Shown here one piece after another: positions 34,817-45,973 of a stretch of DNA of 64,000 nucleotides. Position 1 is the first letter of the stretch, and every line of letters starts with the position of its first letter. Source of the DNA: Datura wrightii (lineage: Eukaryota; Streptophyta; Magnoliopsida; Solanales; Solanaceae); the NCBI GenBank assembly GCA_035772735.1, contig JASDFA010000002.1:6944001-7008000 (forward strand). The letters run 5' to 3'. Both the position numbers and the translations under genes were made by a program. The notes beneath the pieces were generated by a model, which did not search any database, was not told where the DNA came from, and saw only the letters and a list, made by a program, of their open reading frames with translations.

Positions 34817-36470
34817 TGATAACGTCCAAAATATACTCTTGAATCAAAGAATATACAAGGTCGTTGTATCAAAACAAGTAACTCCACGAGTGTCGAGGTC
34901 GAATCCAACAAGGACTAGAGAGTGATTAATTCAAGTGTCGTTTGAGAAGTTGATTTTAGTTTGCACCATATAAATTTAACATAAAACACGAAAATTGGGG
35001 AAATAAACTTTGCAAAGAATTACTCAAATTTCTTTAGGGAATTCAAACTAGGAGAATCAGATAAGTTGTTGATAATATTTGTAAATACTAGAGATGTGGT
35101 GTAGATGAAATACTAATTAGATTCGGATGGGGCCAGGTTAACTTCATAAGTTCAATAAATGTAAATAATCTCAGGAAATAGGTAGCCTCGGCTTCCCAGC
35201 CTATTGTCTACCCTTAATTAGATTTTTCTCAAACTCTAGCTGCAATAACACACTCGAATTGATTTGGATCAGCAACTTCACTATTCATAGCTATTAGTTG
35301 CTAATTAGGAAGAAGGAAGTAATTTCAGCCATTACTAGCTTAATTTTACAACCTCACATCCATACCCACTACTAGATTCTCTTCCAATACTAAATTATTC
35401 TCTCCCGAGCAACAATTAAGCAAGTATAAATAGACCCACATCATCATCAATGGATCTTCGTTAATAGATTAAAAGGAATCTAAAAGATTTACACTTAATT
35501 GAACGTTAAGAAGTTAACTCTAGCAATACCCAATCGAATTAAGTATTCATCATCACACACCTCTAGTTAATGATTTTAGCTACTCATAGTTAAGAAATTC
35601 AAAAAACACAATCATAAAAAGCGTCATTGAATTTAATAAGAAGAGTAGATAAATCAAAGGCACCATTATCCTTCAACTACAGCTGAAACTAAGTAATACC
35701 AAAGAAGAAAAGAGAACCGAGTATCTTTTACAACTTCAATCAAAATCTCCTTTTCTCGGCTAAGAAAATGGTCTTCAACTAAAAAGGAAAGATTATGTGA
35801 TGTGTACTTGGCTTATCTCTCAATCTCTCTATCTCTCCCCTCTTTTTTCTCTTCTCTGCAATGTACCTCTTTTTCTATTTATACCCTGAAAAGTAGGGTA
35901 CTTTTCCTTCCTTTTTCAACAATGGACAATTATACCCTTAATAGTATCACTCTGGAATCGGCAAAGGCACCGGCGGACAATTATACCCTTAATAGCATCA
36001 CTCTAGAATCGGCAAAGGCACCGGCGGTTTTCCGATGAAATCCGTGAACCGTCGGCTGCTTGCTCTTCTTGCTTCAGTCCTTATCAGTGAACTTCGGCGG
36101 TTCACCCAGCATTTTGCCGATGCCAAATCGTGAACCGCCAGACCTTAATTTCCAATTCCAGACCATTTTGAGCATCCTTCGATGATCGAACCAGCGTTTC
36201 AACACAGGTGATTCATGAACCTCCGGTGGCATTCCTCTGCCTAGGCAGTGACCGTCATCTTTTCAGCCGGCGTTTCACCAATCAACACCTGCATCTCACC
36301 ACTTCTACTCAATTCCTGCATTTTACCCTCATTTTAGCTCTTTTCTTCCAACTTAGGCATCTGCACACAATAAAAATAAAAAGGGCATAAAATCCAACTA
36401 AACAACTCTAGAACTAAGCAAAAATTCCAACTTTAGAGTCTAATGAGTTGGTAAATCACCAACTCATCAG
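34817..36470 (-). mobile_element. Solo LTR inserted in gag, 1654 bp, TSD GGGCT
   Basis: Read on minus, the insertion starts TGATGAGTTGGTGATTTACC and ends GAGTATATTTTGGACGTTATCA, giving TG...CA termini. It is flanked by perfect 5-bp repeats GGGCT at 34812-34816 and 36471-36475. Removing it rejoins gag sequence collinear with 24.1 kb of the other Tekay copy. A TATA box (TATAAATA on minus, 35883-35876) supports the orientation. The terminal block with CGACACTCGTGGAGTTACTT on minus resembles the ends of Athila/Tat-group LTRs. Its U3 holds a 51-bp tandem duplication (35924-35974, 35975-36025). No internal region is present. Confidence 0.9.
35924..36025. repeat. 51-bp tandem duplication inside the solo LTR
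   Basis: Two adjacent copies begin GGACAATTATACCCTTAATA and end GGCAAAGGCACCGGC; they differ at two bases (TATCACTCTGG versus CATCACTCTAG). They lie 40-140 bp upstream, in LTR orientation, of the TATA box at 35883-35876, i.e. in the likely U3 promoter region. The repeat also yields a 17-residue repeat in a chance plus-strand ORF, which I do not call as a gene. Confidence 0.9.
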
Positions 36471-36690
36471 GGCTCTCTGATCTTCCACCACCGCAAGTGC
36501 ATACTTGTACAAGCAAGTGAACTCTAAATCGTACTCCTGGACTATCATCTTACCTTGCTTCAGGTTCATAAACTCAGCTGCTTTAATCTCCCTCATCTTG
36601 CGCGGGAAGAAATGATCCAGAAATGCAGTATGGAACTCATCCCAACCAATGGGGCCTACTCCAACTGTCCTGCTATCCTTCCATTGACTG
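36471..36690 (-). pseudogene. Gag N-terminal/capsid part
   Basis: The minus strand reads HIWFSQWKDSRTVGVGPIGW, DEFHTAFLDHFFPRKMREIK, AAEFMNLKQGKMIVQEYDLE and FTCLYKYALAVVEDQRAL, the core of the gypsy-type gag (retrotransposon gag family). This is the best-preserved gag stretch of the Tekay copies in the window. Homology stops at about 36690; the true N-terminus, primer site and 5' LTR of this element are missing. Confidence 0.85.
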
Positions 36691-36960
36691 AACCAGATAT
36701 GGAAAACAACCCAAACAACGGGTCGTGGGAAGCTCAACAGGGTCATTGTCTAAGTCATTGTCAACATAGCAATTTTCTTTCGGTGGAAACAAAGAGGCAT
36801 AGGATGACTTGTTGGTTGAACCAACGAGCCGTCCTATCGTCCGTTGGATCCTAAGTTCATAATCATAGCAGACCCTTCCCCGAGGCAACGAGAGGAACCA
36901 ACGTCTCGTGGTTCCTACCAACGAGCCATTGCTACCACTTGTTGCATAGATGGGGTCTTG
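36691..36960. other. LTR-like motif-rich junction fragment
   Basis: No gene is visible. The stretch contains several CAACGAGCCGT/CAACGTCTCGTGG/CAACGAGCCATTG motifs like those at the start of Tekay LTRs, so it is probably a fragment of another LTR joined to gag at about 36690. It ends at GGGGTCTTG, next to the terminus of the AT-rich transposon. Confidence 0.45.
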
Positions 36961-38314
36961 TACTACAACAAATTTAAGTATTAATGATAAATACTTTTGT
37001 CACTTAAACTCATATTTCATCATAAAAAAAACTTTTGAGACGAAAAAAATTTCTGTCAATTGTTCGTACCTAAATCATGGGTCACACTATTTGTATATAG
37101 AGACAATTTAGTGTTTTGCCACTAAATAGAATTGTATTAACTATGAAAGTATTTTTCGTCCTTAAATGGATAGTATTTATGACGAACAAGTTCGTCATAT
37201 AAATTATTAGAATTTGTAGGTAATTGCATGTTTTCATCACTAAAAAGGTTAGTAAGACCGATGAAACTAATGCAGCATTACTAATTATCTAATATAGTTG
37301 GTGACAACATCATTTGTCTCTAATGTTATATGTATTTCGTAGTTGATCAAGTATTATTTCGTCACTAAAAACTACTTTTTTACATACAAATTCTTTTTTT
37401 GAAGTTGAAAAGATCATGTCATCACTAAAAATATTTCTCCGATCAAGAAATTAAAATTATCACTATAATAGCAACAATCCCGATTATCCTAAAATACAAA
37501 GTTAATTTGTAGATAATAAGTTTGCAATTTTGGGACAAAATATTTTCTTCATTAATTTTCATTGTCATACTTCTATGACAAAAATATGATCGTCTTAAAA
37601 ATTATGATGTTATCGTCACCAAAAGTTAAGCATTTAAGAATAAAATATTTTGACTAATCACAAGCATTGTGTGACGTTTAAATTTGCAGTAATACTATTT
37701 AAAATTTGTATTTAATAGATTTTCGTTAATTTGAAAATTTTAAAAATTTACAAGTACTAAATTATCTTAAACTTCATCGTATGGAGTAGTTTATTTTAGA
37801 ATGAGCATTACAGAAATTAAGAATAGCAACATACGAACAGAATCAAGATAACAAAAAAAAATTACACACTATCATATGATAATTAAGAAATAAAATATTG
37901 AGATGATATTTCATTACATAAATTACACACTATCATATGGTAATTAAGAAATAAATATTGAGATGATATTTCATTAAATACTCCTTAAAAATGTTAAGTA
38001 AAATTTATCCAACTTGAAAGGCTAACTAAGACATACTAAACATTCATAAAACTAAGGTAATAAAATGAAGTTTGTTGATTTCCACCTTCCACAATCTGTA
38101 TAAACGAATAAAAAATAAGTTTAAAGCCTACAACACAAATGTTTGACAACAAAGGTATAATGTTTATAGTTGGATCTTCTCTCTTATACCGAAGGGGTCT
38201 GAAAATATTAACAAACTTGTTTTATAAATGCACAAGCAACAGGTAGACAAGAGAAATTAAAAAGTACTGTAAACACAAATTTTTTATCCAAGGAAAGTAT
38301 AAGGAGAAAACTGA

Positions 38315-38467
38315 CCTGAATAAATCTCTCAGGCATATGGCAGGTAAGTGGTGTTGGCATGTAGTGCCTTTTGACTTCTGGTTTGTTAAGATATAGATTT
38401 GTCCAATCAATAAGGCATGGATCAACAACTTTTTCTACTTTCTTATCAAGCTGTCGAAAGAATAGCT
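38315..38467 (-). pseudogene. Exon-like fragment, possibly serine carboxypeptidase-like
   Basis: On minus, an open stretch of about 153 bases is bounded by a splice-acceptor-like TTGTTGCAG and a donor-like CAG|GTCAGTTTT. It encodes LFFRQLDKKVEKVVDPCLID, then WTNLYLNKPEVKRHYMPTPL. The DPC...YLNxPEV arrangement is like the segment of plant serine carboxypeptidases where a Cys is followed by YLNRPEVQ, but the match is short and the rest of such a protein is not visible nearby. I see no adjoining exon with confidence. It is either a fragment captured by the surrounding transposon or a remnant of an older gene. Confidence 0.35.
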
Positions 38468-39949
38468 GCAACAAGTTAGCTCCAATTGGATATTCTATGA
38501 ATTATGTCCTCGTCATAGTTCTCGGGGGACAAAGAGAAAAGGGTAGGTTGGTACAATGAGTCAGTCACATACAATTTGGAGAAATCCTTTCCACTTTAGT
38601 TCTCTCTAATTTTTGCAACCTTTACTTATAGCATTTAAGCCAAATAGAAATCCATCGCTAAGAACCAACCAACTGATAGAGGAAGTATGCACATAAAATA
38701 ATCATGAGATGTTACAACTGATACAACCTTATTAGGATTTTCCTTTTTCAATTTCATATTGAATTCCTCAGTACAATAGTAAATGAACATTTGAGGTTAC
38801 ATCACAAAAGCTTTGCACTAGGAATCTAAATCCAAACATACATGAATAAATTTCACATGGATGGAGAAAATTCAATCCAAATCCTACTTAAATGAATAAC
38901 TTGTGCAGGTTAGAAAATCGCATATCATGCAAAAAACACATGCTAGTTCCTAATAGAAGAACAATTATATTACAGGCAAACAGAGTGAAGAAGCATTAGT
39001 TAGAACAAGGGCATCTAGCAACCAATTATGCTCAAGTTCAATGCATGATGAATTATAATGTATTATATTATTCTTATGACTCAGAAGAACATAGAATAAC
39101 TATAAACAACTAGAGGAAAAACTTATTAACACCTGAAAACTGTAAAAAATTGACACATTTTCAAGTCCAAAGCTTAGACTAACAACTTATTTTTTTATAT
39201 CTCCCCACTCCTAAAGGCATAAAGAAAGTAATAGTTTTTTCTTTTATCTTTTCTTTCACTGTGCAACATATAGCACTACTTTGAGTTAGTAACCGGTAGT
39301 TATACATTTAGAGCAACATATAAATTTTTTGGTCATGTACGTATCAAGCATTCTAGCTTCTTTTTTTTTTTAAAAAACTTTATGAGTAGTGAAGCAAGTA
39401 TTCTAGACTTATTATAGTGATTCTCAAAAGAGCCACTCACTCACGAAGCAATGTTTCGATAAATGACAAATGATATTGTTCTCATCCGAAATTCGTATAC
39501 AGTCAACATTTTAATTTACTTTTATCAAATCAGGAGGAAAAAAGTATTTCAAAGACAAATTTCCAAATAACTATGATGCCAAAATGTAAAAAAACTGAGG
39601 AAGACAGCAGCAAACAATCACATAATGCTATTCAAAATGCAGCATATCCATTATAAAATGATTTGTATCTTGAAATGACACTCCAATTACGTTTGGACTT
39701 ATATGACACTGGACCAGTTAACACATAATGGCATATGCATACGAGGAGGCAAGCATCAATTGTTCATAGACAGAAAAGAACATTCAAGACTAAACCATTT
39801 TAAATCTAAAAAAATGTCAAGATTAACTAATTTTAGATCTAAGAATTATCAAAGATACAATCACGATTTAAGGGATCTACTCATAACAAAGCAGACTTAA
39901 AAGACCATACCAAAGCAAATTTAACCCATCGAAAATATCAAATTAATGG

Positions 39950-40470
39950 AGACCTCATGAGATGCAGTTCATGGCTGTCCAAGACTCTTGAAAGTATGAG
40001 ATGTCCACAGTGCTTAAATCGTGGCCCTTGACGTGTGATTCGTGAGGCTTTTCTTTAGAACTGGACCGGAGAAAATGGAGATATGAGAGAGGGTATGGAT
40101 GCGGCTACGTGTCTGTCTAGCCGGAGAGTGGACAGAGCAGTAGGGCGACGAGGCCTTAGATGGATAGACGAAGAGGGGCGAGAGGTTATCTACCTGGTTC
40201 TTTTAATGTCGGGTTTTGCGATAAGTAGAAGAGAGTAGATGAGAGGAGAGTGAAAGAGGGAGGGAGATATTTTGTCCAGCCGGAGCAGCAAAGTTTGCTG
40301 ATGGTGGCCTGATTTCTCGGCCCGGTATGGCCGGAGAAGATGAAGCAGCGGTGGTGGGGTCTGTGATATGGTGGCTCGTCGGAGAGGAAAAGAAGGTCTG
40401 TAGCATGTAGTGTTTCCTTAGAGTGAAGGTGGAGAGAAGGGGGAGGTGCGGCACTTGGTAAGGTAAAAAT
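39950..40470 (-). other. GC-richer segment, possible captured 5' gene region
   Basis: Between two strongly AT-rich arms lies a ~500-bp segment of normal to high GC with pyrimidine-rich strings on minus (CTCCCTCCCTCTTTCACTC-like), typical of plant 5' UTRs or first exons. A minus-strand ORF of 83 codons (40454-40203) is Ser/Pro/Thr-rich with no domain. It may be the 5' end of the same captured gene as the exon at 38.4 kb; this is inference from position and strand only. Confidence 0.3.
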
Positions 40471-42684
40471 TGGATTAGTTTAATTGTTTAGGGTTTGGGG
40501 TGTCTAGGTATGTGGCCGTTGGATTAGATTAAAAGAACGAAAATTGGGTTATTTAAGTCGGATCCGGATTTGGTTAGTGGGTCAAATGAGATTGGGTTGG
40601 GGTTTTCATTTATGGCTGAATTGGGTTTAAAATATGTCCAAAATAATTTACTTTGGCTAAATTTGATATAAATTGGATAGAAAGTTGCTAGATTTTAAAT
40701 GAATTGGAAAGAAATTGAATTTAAGTTGCTATTTAATTAATAAAAATACTAAATTTACATAAAACTTAATAAAATAGAATGAATTAATAATATAATTGAC
40801 GATAATACAATATAAAATATTATTATTTGAATTAATTATAAATAATTAGTAAAAGTCATATAAAATTACGTTCTTAGTAAAATGCTTATTTAACTAAAGT
40901 TGTATATATTATATTATATGTATTATATGATACGTACAGATATAAAAATAATAAATAATTACTAATAATGCATAATTATATAACATTAGGAAAATTAATA
41001 ATGATAATTAGTGAAATAAAATATTTATAATTATGAATGTATCTTAGAAAATGCATTTAGAAAATGCATAAAAATAGTAATTAATTATGTAAAAAGATAT
41101 AATTTTGAAAGTAAATTTTTAAAAATAAATAAGTTAAATAACAGTTCGAATGGAGTACGGGGGGACAAAATTGGATGTAAACAAATATAATTACATTAAA
41201 ATCGCTCTAGACAATCCATGGGACTTGGATGTTCAATGCAACTTGTTTCATTGATTTCCATAATTACATTCTCTCCTTAATAGTGCATTTTGCATAAACA
41301 AATATGTAACTATAATCTCCTGTCCTAGAATTGAGTAGATAATTTTATTATGATCTCCTAATTGGTGTCTAATATTAACTGGACTTTCAGTCTCCCAAAA
41401 TAACCATATCTTTCTAGATGCATAGTTATTCTGGTTGTTATCATCCTTTAAAATCAACTAGAAGAAGCAGAGCAAAATATTGAAGAAGATATTTCTAATT
41501 CTCAAAAAATGCAAAATGTAATACTTGAAACTGGTCACTTTGTTTTCCTACTACCGCCCCACTAGCATCATTAGAATCTTGATTTAAAATAGGGACAAAA
41601 ATTCAGAAGCTCCAAATGTCGATAAAAGCGGTGAAGGTGGTAATTGTTGTGAATTAGAACACTAATTATGAAACAAATGTGTCATTAATAATATAAAATT
41701 TTAGGCTAAATTAAGCAGTAACTAGTGTCAATCCACTTTAATGGGAAAGATTTGCAGACAAAATTTTTTTATAAATTTGTATTCCAACAGTAAAAGTGCA
41801 TAATCATTTGAGACAAGATTATTTTGTCATGAAGAGTAAATAATTTGTGATAATTTTTAATATAACTAAATTATTTTGTAGATAAACAAGGACAAAAAGA
41901 TAATTGTCACTAATTATTTATATTATTAGTGACAAAATCTAAGGTGACAAATAGTATACAGTTAATAGAAAATTAATTTTGTCACAGAGAATAAATTTTT
42001 AGCGACAAACTTTTTAACATAGCTAAAATAATTTTATAGATTAAATAAATATAAAATAGTGATTGTCACTTATTATTTATACTAATAGTGGAAAAATTAA
42101 GGTCACAAATAATATATAATTAATGACTAAATTTTACATCATTTCCCTAAAAATATTACTATGTCTCTAATTCAAATATATATTATTAGTGAAGAAATAT
42201 TTCTGTATCTAAAATTTAAATAAATTAAAGACAAATGATCATTTGTTACAAATTGTCAATCAAATTAGCGATAAAATTGATCGTCACCAATATTCTAGAA
42301 TTTGTGGCTAAAATTACTTGATAATTAACATTAATTTATTTTTTTTGGTGGAAAAGTTTTGTAGACAAAATATTTGCTACGAATTTTATTTTTGTTACTA
42401 AAAGTATATGAGTCCTAAATTTGAGATTTGTCACAAATTGTCAATAAATATAGTGACGAAACTGATTGTCACTAATATCCTCAAATTCGTAGCAAAAATT
42501 ACTTTATAATTGGCGCCAATTTATTTTTTTGGTGGGAAAGCTTTGTAGACAAAATATTTACTATGAAATTTGATTTCTGTCACTAAGAATATGCGACTCA
42601 TGCATTTTGGGGCGAAATATAATTTTTGTTATGAAAAATGCATAATTGGTGACGAACTTATGATCGTAGCTAAAAATTTCGTGG

Positions 42685-42925
42685 CTAAATATTACAAGCT
42701 TGTACCTTCCTTTTTTGTTTTCTTCGCCCTTTTGTTTTTCATTTGATGTAAAAATAGGAGTTGCGAACTGGAGACTCAAGGGGACCTCACTCGACCTCTA
42801 ACTCATCGTCTCACCATTTCATCTCATTGAACTAAATGTGACCTGATTTTCTTATAATTCGAAATATGTAGGCGGTCCAAAACGAAGATCCGGTCGCATC
42901 TCCTTTTTTATATATCCTTCAAATA
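42685..42925. other. Unassigned spacer between transposon and viral fossil
   Basis: No gene, terminus or repeat is recognised. The segment holds ordinary mixed sequence (GACCTCACTCGACCTCTAAC and similar). The boundary of the viral fossil lies somewhere at its right side. Confidence 0.4.
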
Positions 42926-43252
42926 TTGATCAGGTCAAAATTCATGTCGTCGTCTACTTCTTTATCTTATAGAATTTATTATAAATTCTTATCTACTCTT
43001 ACTCCTAAATGTAAGTTGACAGATATGTCAAATGAAACTATGATATTTGAAACTAATTTTGCTAGATCCAAAGTCACCACTAGGAGACTTATTGGATGGG
43101 ATGAGATTAATTTTCCCTCTAATTAATAGATATTCATAGATTTTTTTAATTGGAACATAAGGTATTGTCCATTTATTTAATAAATCCAAATTTTGAGGTA
43201 CATCTACCTCTTCCAATCTAGTATTCTTTATACTAGGTTCATTTATTTCCAT
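42926..43252 (-). pseudogene. Start of the viral ORF downstream of the primer site (truncated)
   Basis: A minus-strand ORF begins with ATG at 43252, about 60 bases downstream of the primer-binding site, and runs 74 codons before a stop at 43028. It opens MEINEPSIKNTRLEEVDVPQ. In caulimovirids the first large ORF after the primer site is usually the movement protein, so this could be its N-terminus, but I cannot see a diagnostic motif. The rest of that ORF is missing: the fossil ends here. Assignment is by position. Confidence 0.4.
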
Positions 43253-43313
43253 TTTATAAGGGTTTCTATATTGAATACTTGCTTAATCAATTTCATCCCA
43301 ATGATGTCCTAGT

Positions 43314-43324
43314 CTCTGATACCA
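43314..43324 (-). promoter_or_regulatory. Pararetroviral primer-binding site, tRNA-Met type
   Basis: On minus, TGGTATCAGAG (followed by ACTAGG) matches the initiator Met-tRNA complement over 11 bases. It is not preceded by an LTR end (the upstream bases are GATCCTGTCGCTGAA), and a non-gag ORF starts ~60 bases downstream. This fits the pararetroviral layout, where the primer site marks the conventional genome start. A chance or retroelement origin cannot be excluded. Confidence 0.6.
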
Positions 43325-44557
43325 TTCAGCGACAGGATCTATAGCGGCTGGCGGTAGTTCGCACGACCTCTACAGAAGTAGGCTAAATTAATATCCTTGA
43401 TCAAGGATTAAAATTAAGGGATTCCATTCATAAAAACTCATAACCTTGTTTATATAACCTCAAGCCATTTTTGGTTGAATCTTAACTGTATGGTTAAACT
43501 TTTACCCAAGCAAGAGGCCTGTCAGGTATACAAATACTGCAGAATTTCGAGACCATGTGTCTAGGACATCCCGAAGGATTCAGTGGGATATAATCGCCCT
43601 TAAAACATAACAAAAAATCGGGCTTCTCACCACACGCTAGACGTAGCCACTAAGGCAAATCTGAAATTCTACAGTACCTGCAACGACTATACCACCATCT
43701 CGGAACCAAGCTAAGCATTCAAGCGGCATTGGTTGAAGTCATATAGTATTGGTTAACTATCTTTATGAATGAATCTCTGAATTTTAATAGGCCTAATTCA
43801 TCATTAATATGCAATTAATAAGCTTGTATTCAATATAGAGAGAGAACTTAGCCGGATATCATCCGACTTATGCAAATAAAAGAAATAAAAGAAAGAGAAA
43901 TAGAGTACCTGTCAACACCAGAGTTGTGTCCAAGAGATGGACGATTTTCTTTTTCTTCTTATTGAAACTTTACAAAGTGTTACAAAACTTTAGAAAAGAG
44001 AATAGAGAGAGACGGAAGGAAAACTAAAAACTTTAAAACTTAAAAGAAAAACTCTTACTTTACAACTGAGGCAAGGGCCTCTTTAGATAAGGAATGAAAA
44101 TACTGTTCATATATCAATGAACAGTGACAACTATCTTTTCTTCTTTTATCATGGGTCCCACCTGTTTATGAATTGTGGGGTCTTTATTCCATTTGTTTCT
44201 TTTCTTGTTCCGTCTGCATTCGAAATCCTTATTTCTCGTGCTGAATTAATTTTTCAGCTTCTTCCAAGACCTTATCAATGTCTATTTCTTCGTCAACCTG
44301 CGGATCTTCATTTATGGATTGACTACTTTTCATTGATGTATCAGATTTTTCAGATTTTTCAGCAATTTGTTCGAATGATATCATTAGATTTTTTCGAACT
44401 TCTTGCATGTATGCTTCAATCTGTTCCTCTTTATTGCCGGGCTGGTATATGATTTTTCTGGCAATATGTTTAAAGGACTATCCTCAATTTTGATAACTCG
44501 AGGTCTTTCGCCATAATCCTTTATTTTATGACTAATTTCTTCCAGAGTTTCTTGTCC
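43325..44557 (-). promoter_or_regulatory. Viral intergenic region with candidate promoter and leader
   Basis: About 1.2 kb on minus between the last viral ORF and the primer site has no long ORF on that strand. A TATA-like CTCTATATTGAATACAAG lies on minus near 43850-43833, followed by ~500 bases to the primer site. That is the arrangement expected for the pregenomic RNA promoter and leader of a caulimovirid. The pyrimidine/purine-rich stretch at 43920-44010 lies just upstream. Plus-strand ORFs at 44117-44758 are shadows. Confidence 0.5.
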
Positions 44558-45970
44558 TTACAATTTGTTGGTTTTTGGGTCTTTCTTCATTATTTTGTCC
44601 CAAAAATTGTTATAATAAGTCCGGTAGATGCAAGGAATTTGTTCTTCAGTATAACCGAATTCTGGAATCCATTTGTGAATCCATGGGATAGAGAATTCCA
44701 TAAAGAAATATACATGACCAATTTTTTCTGGCCAGTTGACATGTTCTTTTTTGTATAACAGATCCATTTCTGGCGATACTTGGACCCATTGATTATATAA
44801 TTCTTTGAAATGGGTAGGCAAGATCTCAATTGTTGGTCCATGGTATGACCACCAATTTAAGAACCAATTGGGAATAATATTGAAAAAATTCTTCTGGCAC
44901 ACCTTTATAAACCAAGTATGCTCATGTCTTTCATTGTTATAATACAAAGTATAACTGAACGCTTGGATATAATCCCAGTACGTGCAATTTACTTTTGTAC
45001 CATTATCAATGGTAATCTGTTTTTCCCTCATAGTGGAAATTCCCCATTCTTCGGCTGATATAATCCTTTTGATAATAAATTTTGAGAAATTATAAATTTT
45101 TTCATCATTAAAATGTTTGAAGTGAGATATCTCTACACTTCCAGTGTTTATCAAAATATTTTCATAATAGCTACGGGTTTTGTATGACTGACCCGGGAAA
45201 TATAAATTTTCAGAGAAATACCTTAGAAGTAGATCCCAAGGTTGTTCTCTTCTATCAATATCATTGTCTTCCACAAGAAGTATGATTTCTTGTTTTTGTA
45301 ATTTTTCGTAGTTCTTTATATCATCAGAACTTTCCATAGAAATGCTCGCATAGGTATCACCTTGCGGTTTTGCTTGATTGCTCAAATAATTCTGTAGAGC
45401 CTCATATAATGGGCTTTCTTTAGGAATATCTTCCAAATTTACAGATCCTGATGAAGATGCTTCATCTCTTCTCTTGTTTACAAGAGTTCTATTTCCTATT
45501 TGTATAATTGGGTTTGAATAGCTGCCTCTAGAGGTAATATAATTTCCTCTTTGTATTTCTTGATTTTCAGGAGAAGTATAACTTTCCCCTGTTCTTCCTC
45601 CTCGGACTTTATACGGGTTTGTACCTCTTCCTCTTCCTTTATTATAGGAAGGCTGGATTGACTATTGTGGCCTCATTCTACAATATAAACAAATTTTATT
45701 AGCACATATAAAACATTCTTTGGTCATCCTAAACTTGCTGAATGTCTTGGCATATGAATGCCTCTTATTAGCCTTATCCTTTTATTTTGTTTTTCTATTG
45801 TCTTATCAAAATCAGATATCATTTGGATTACTTGATTAATATCTATATCATTTTTGTTAATATTGTCTAGCATTGTTAGATAACGTTTTTTATGAAATCT
45901 GGCGATCTTCAATTATTTTTGAAATATCCAGTATAAAATATAATCATCTTTGATTGGTTCAAATGATGGT
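44558..45970 (-). pseudogene. Last viral ORF: basic region, CxxC-x4-CxxC motif and 292-residue C-terminal part
   Basis: It lies immediately downstream of RNase H, where caulimovirids encode the inclusion-body/transactivator protein. The best open part, 45436-44558, is 292 codons and Trp/Tyr-rich (PNWFLNWWSYHGPTIEILPT, HVYFFMEFSIPWIHKWIPEF). In the same frame upstream, around 45715-45680, the strand encodes CFICANKICLYC, a CxxC-x4-CxxC zinc-ribbon-like motif. That is followed by an in-frame stop and a basic Arg/Gly stretch (NKGRGRGTNPYKVRGGR). A separate open segment, 45912-45724, is in another frame (IARFHKKRYLTMLDNINKND), so a frameshift lies near 45.72 kb. I do not recognise a catalytic domain; assignment as transactivator-position protein is by synteny. 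Confidence 0.6.
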
Positions 45971-45973
45971 AAA

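Larger units (their letters stand above)
36961..42684. mobile_element. CACTA-like DNA transposon carrying gene fragments (tentative)
   Basis: The left end TACTACAACAAATTTAAG resembles the CACTACAA(C/G)AAA termini of plant CACTA (En/Spm) elements. The sequences 36990-37680 and 41700-42660 are dense in short TTTGTCACTAAA / GTGACAAA / GACGAAA repeats in both directions, as expected of CACTA subterminal regions. The right end may be near 42684, where the inverted complement reads TAGCCACGAAATTTTTAGC, but I see no matching 3-bp TSD (TTG left, AAT right). No transposase ORF is present, so it would be non-autonomous. The core (37.8-41.1 kb) is not repetitive in this window and contains an exon-like segment and a GC-richer segment. 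Confidence 0.5.

Noticed and set aside
40203..40454. 83-codon minus ORF as a gene
   Set aside because: It is Ser/Pro/Thr-rich with no domain or confident splice partner. I kept the region only as a possible captured 5' gene segment.
42926..43126. Plus-strand ORF overlapping the truncated viral ORF
   Set aside because: The virus is on minus; the minus ORF starts just after the primer site and is the more economical choice. The plus ORF has no recognised domain, though I cannot exclude it completely.
44117..44758. Plus-strand ORFs of 76 and 111 codons
   Set aside because: They are antisense to the viral intergenic region and last ORF and have no domain.
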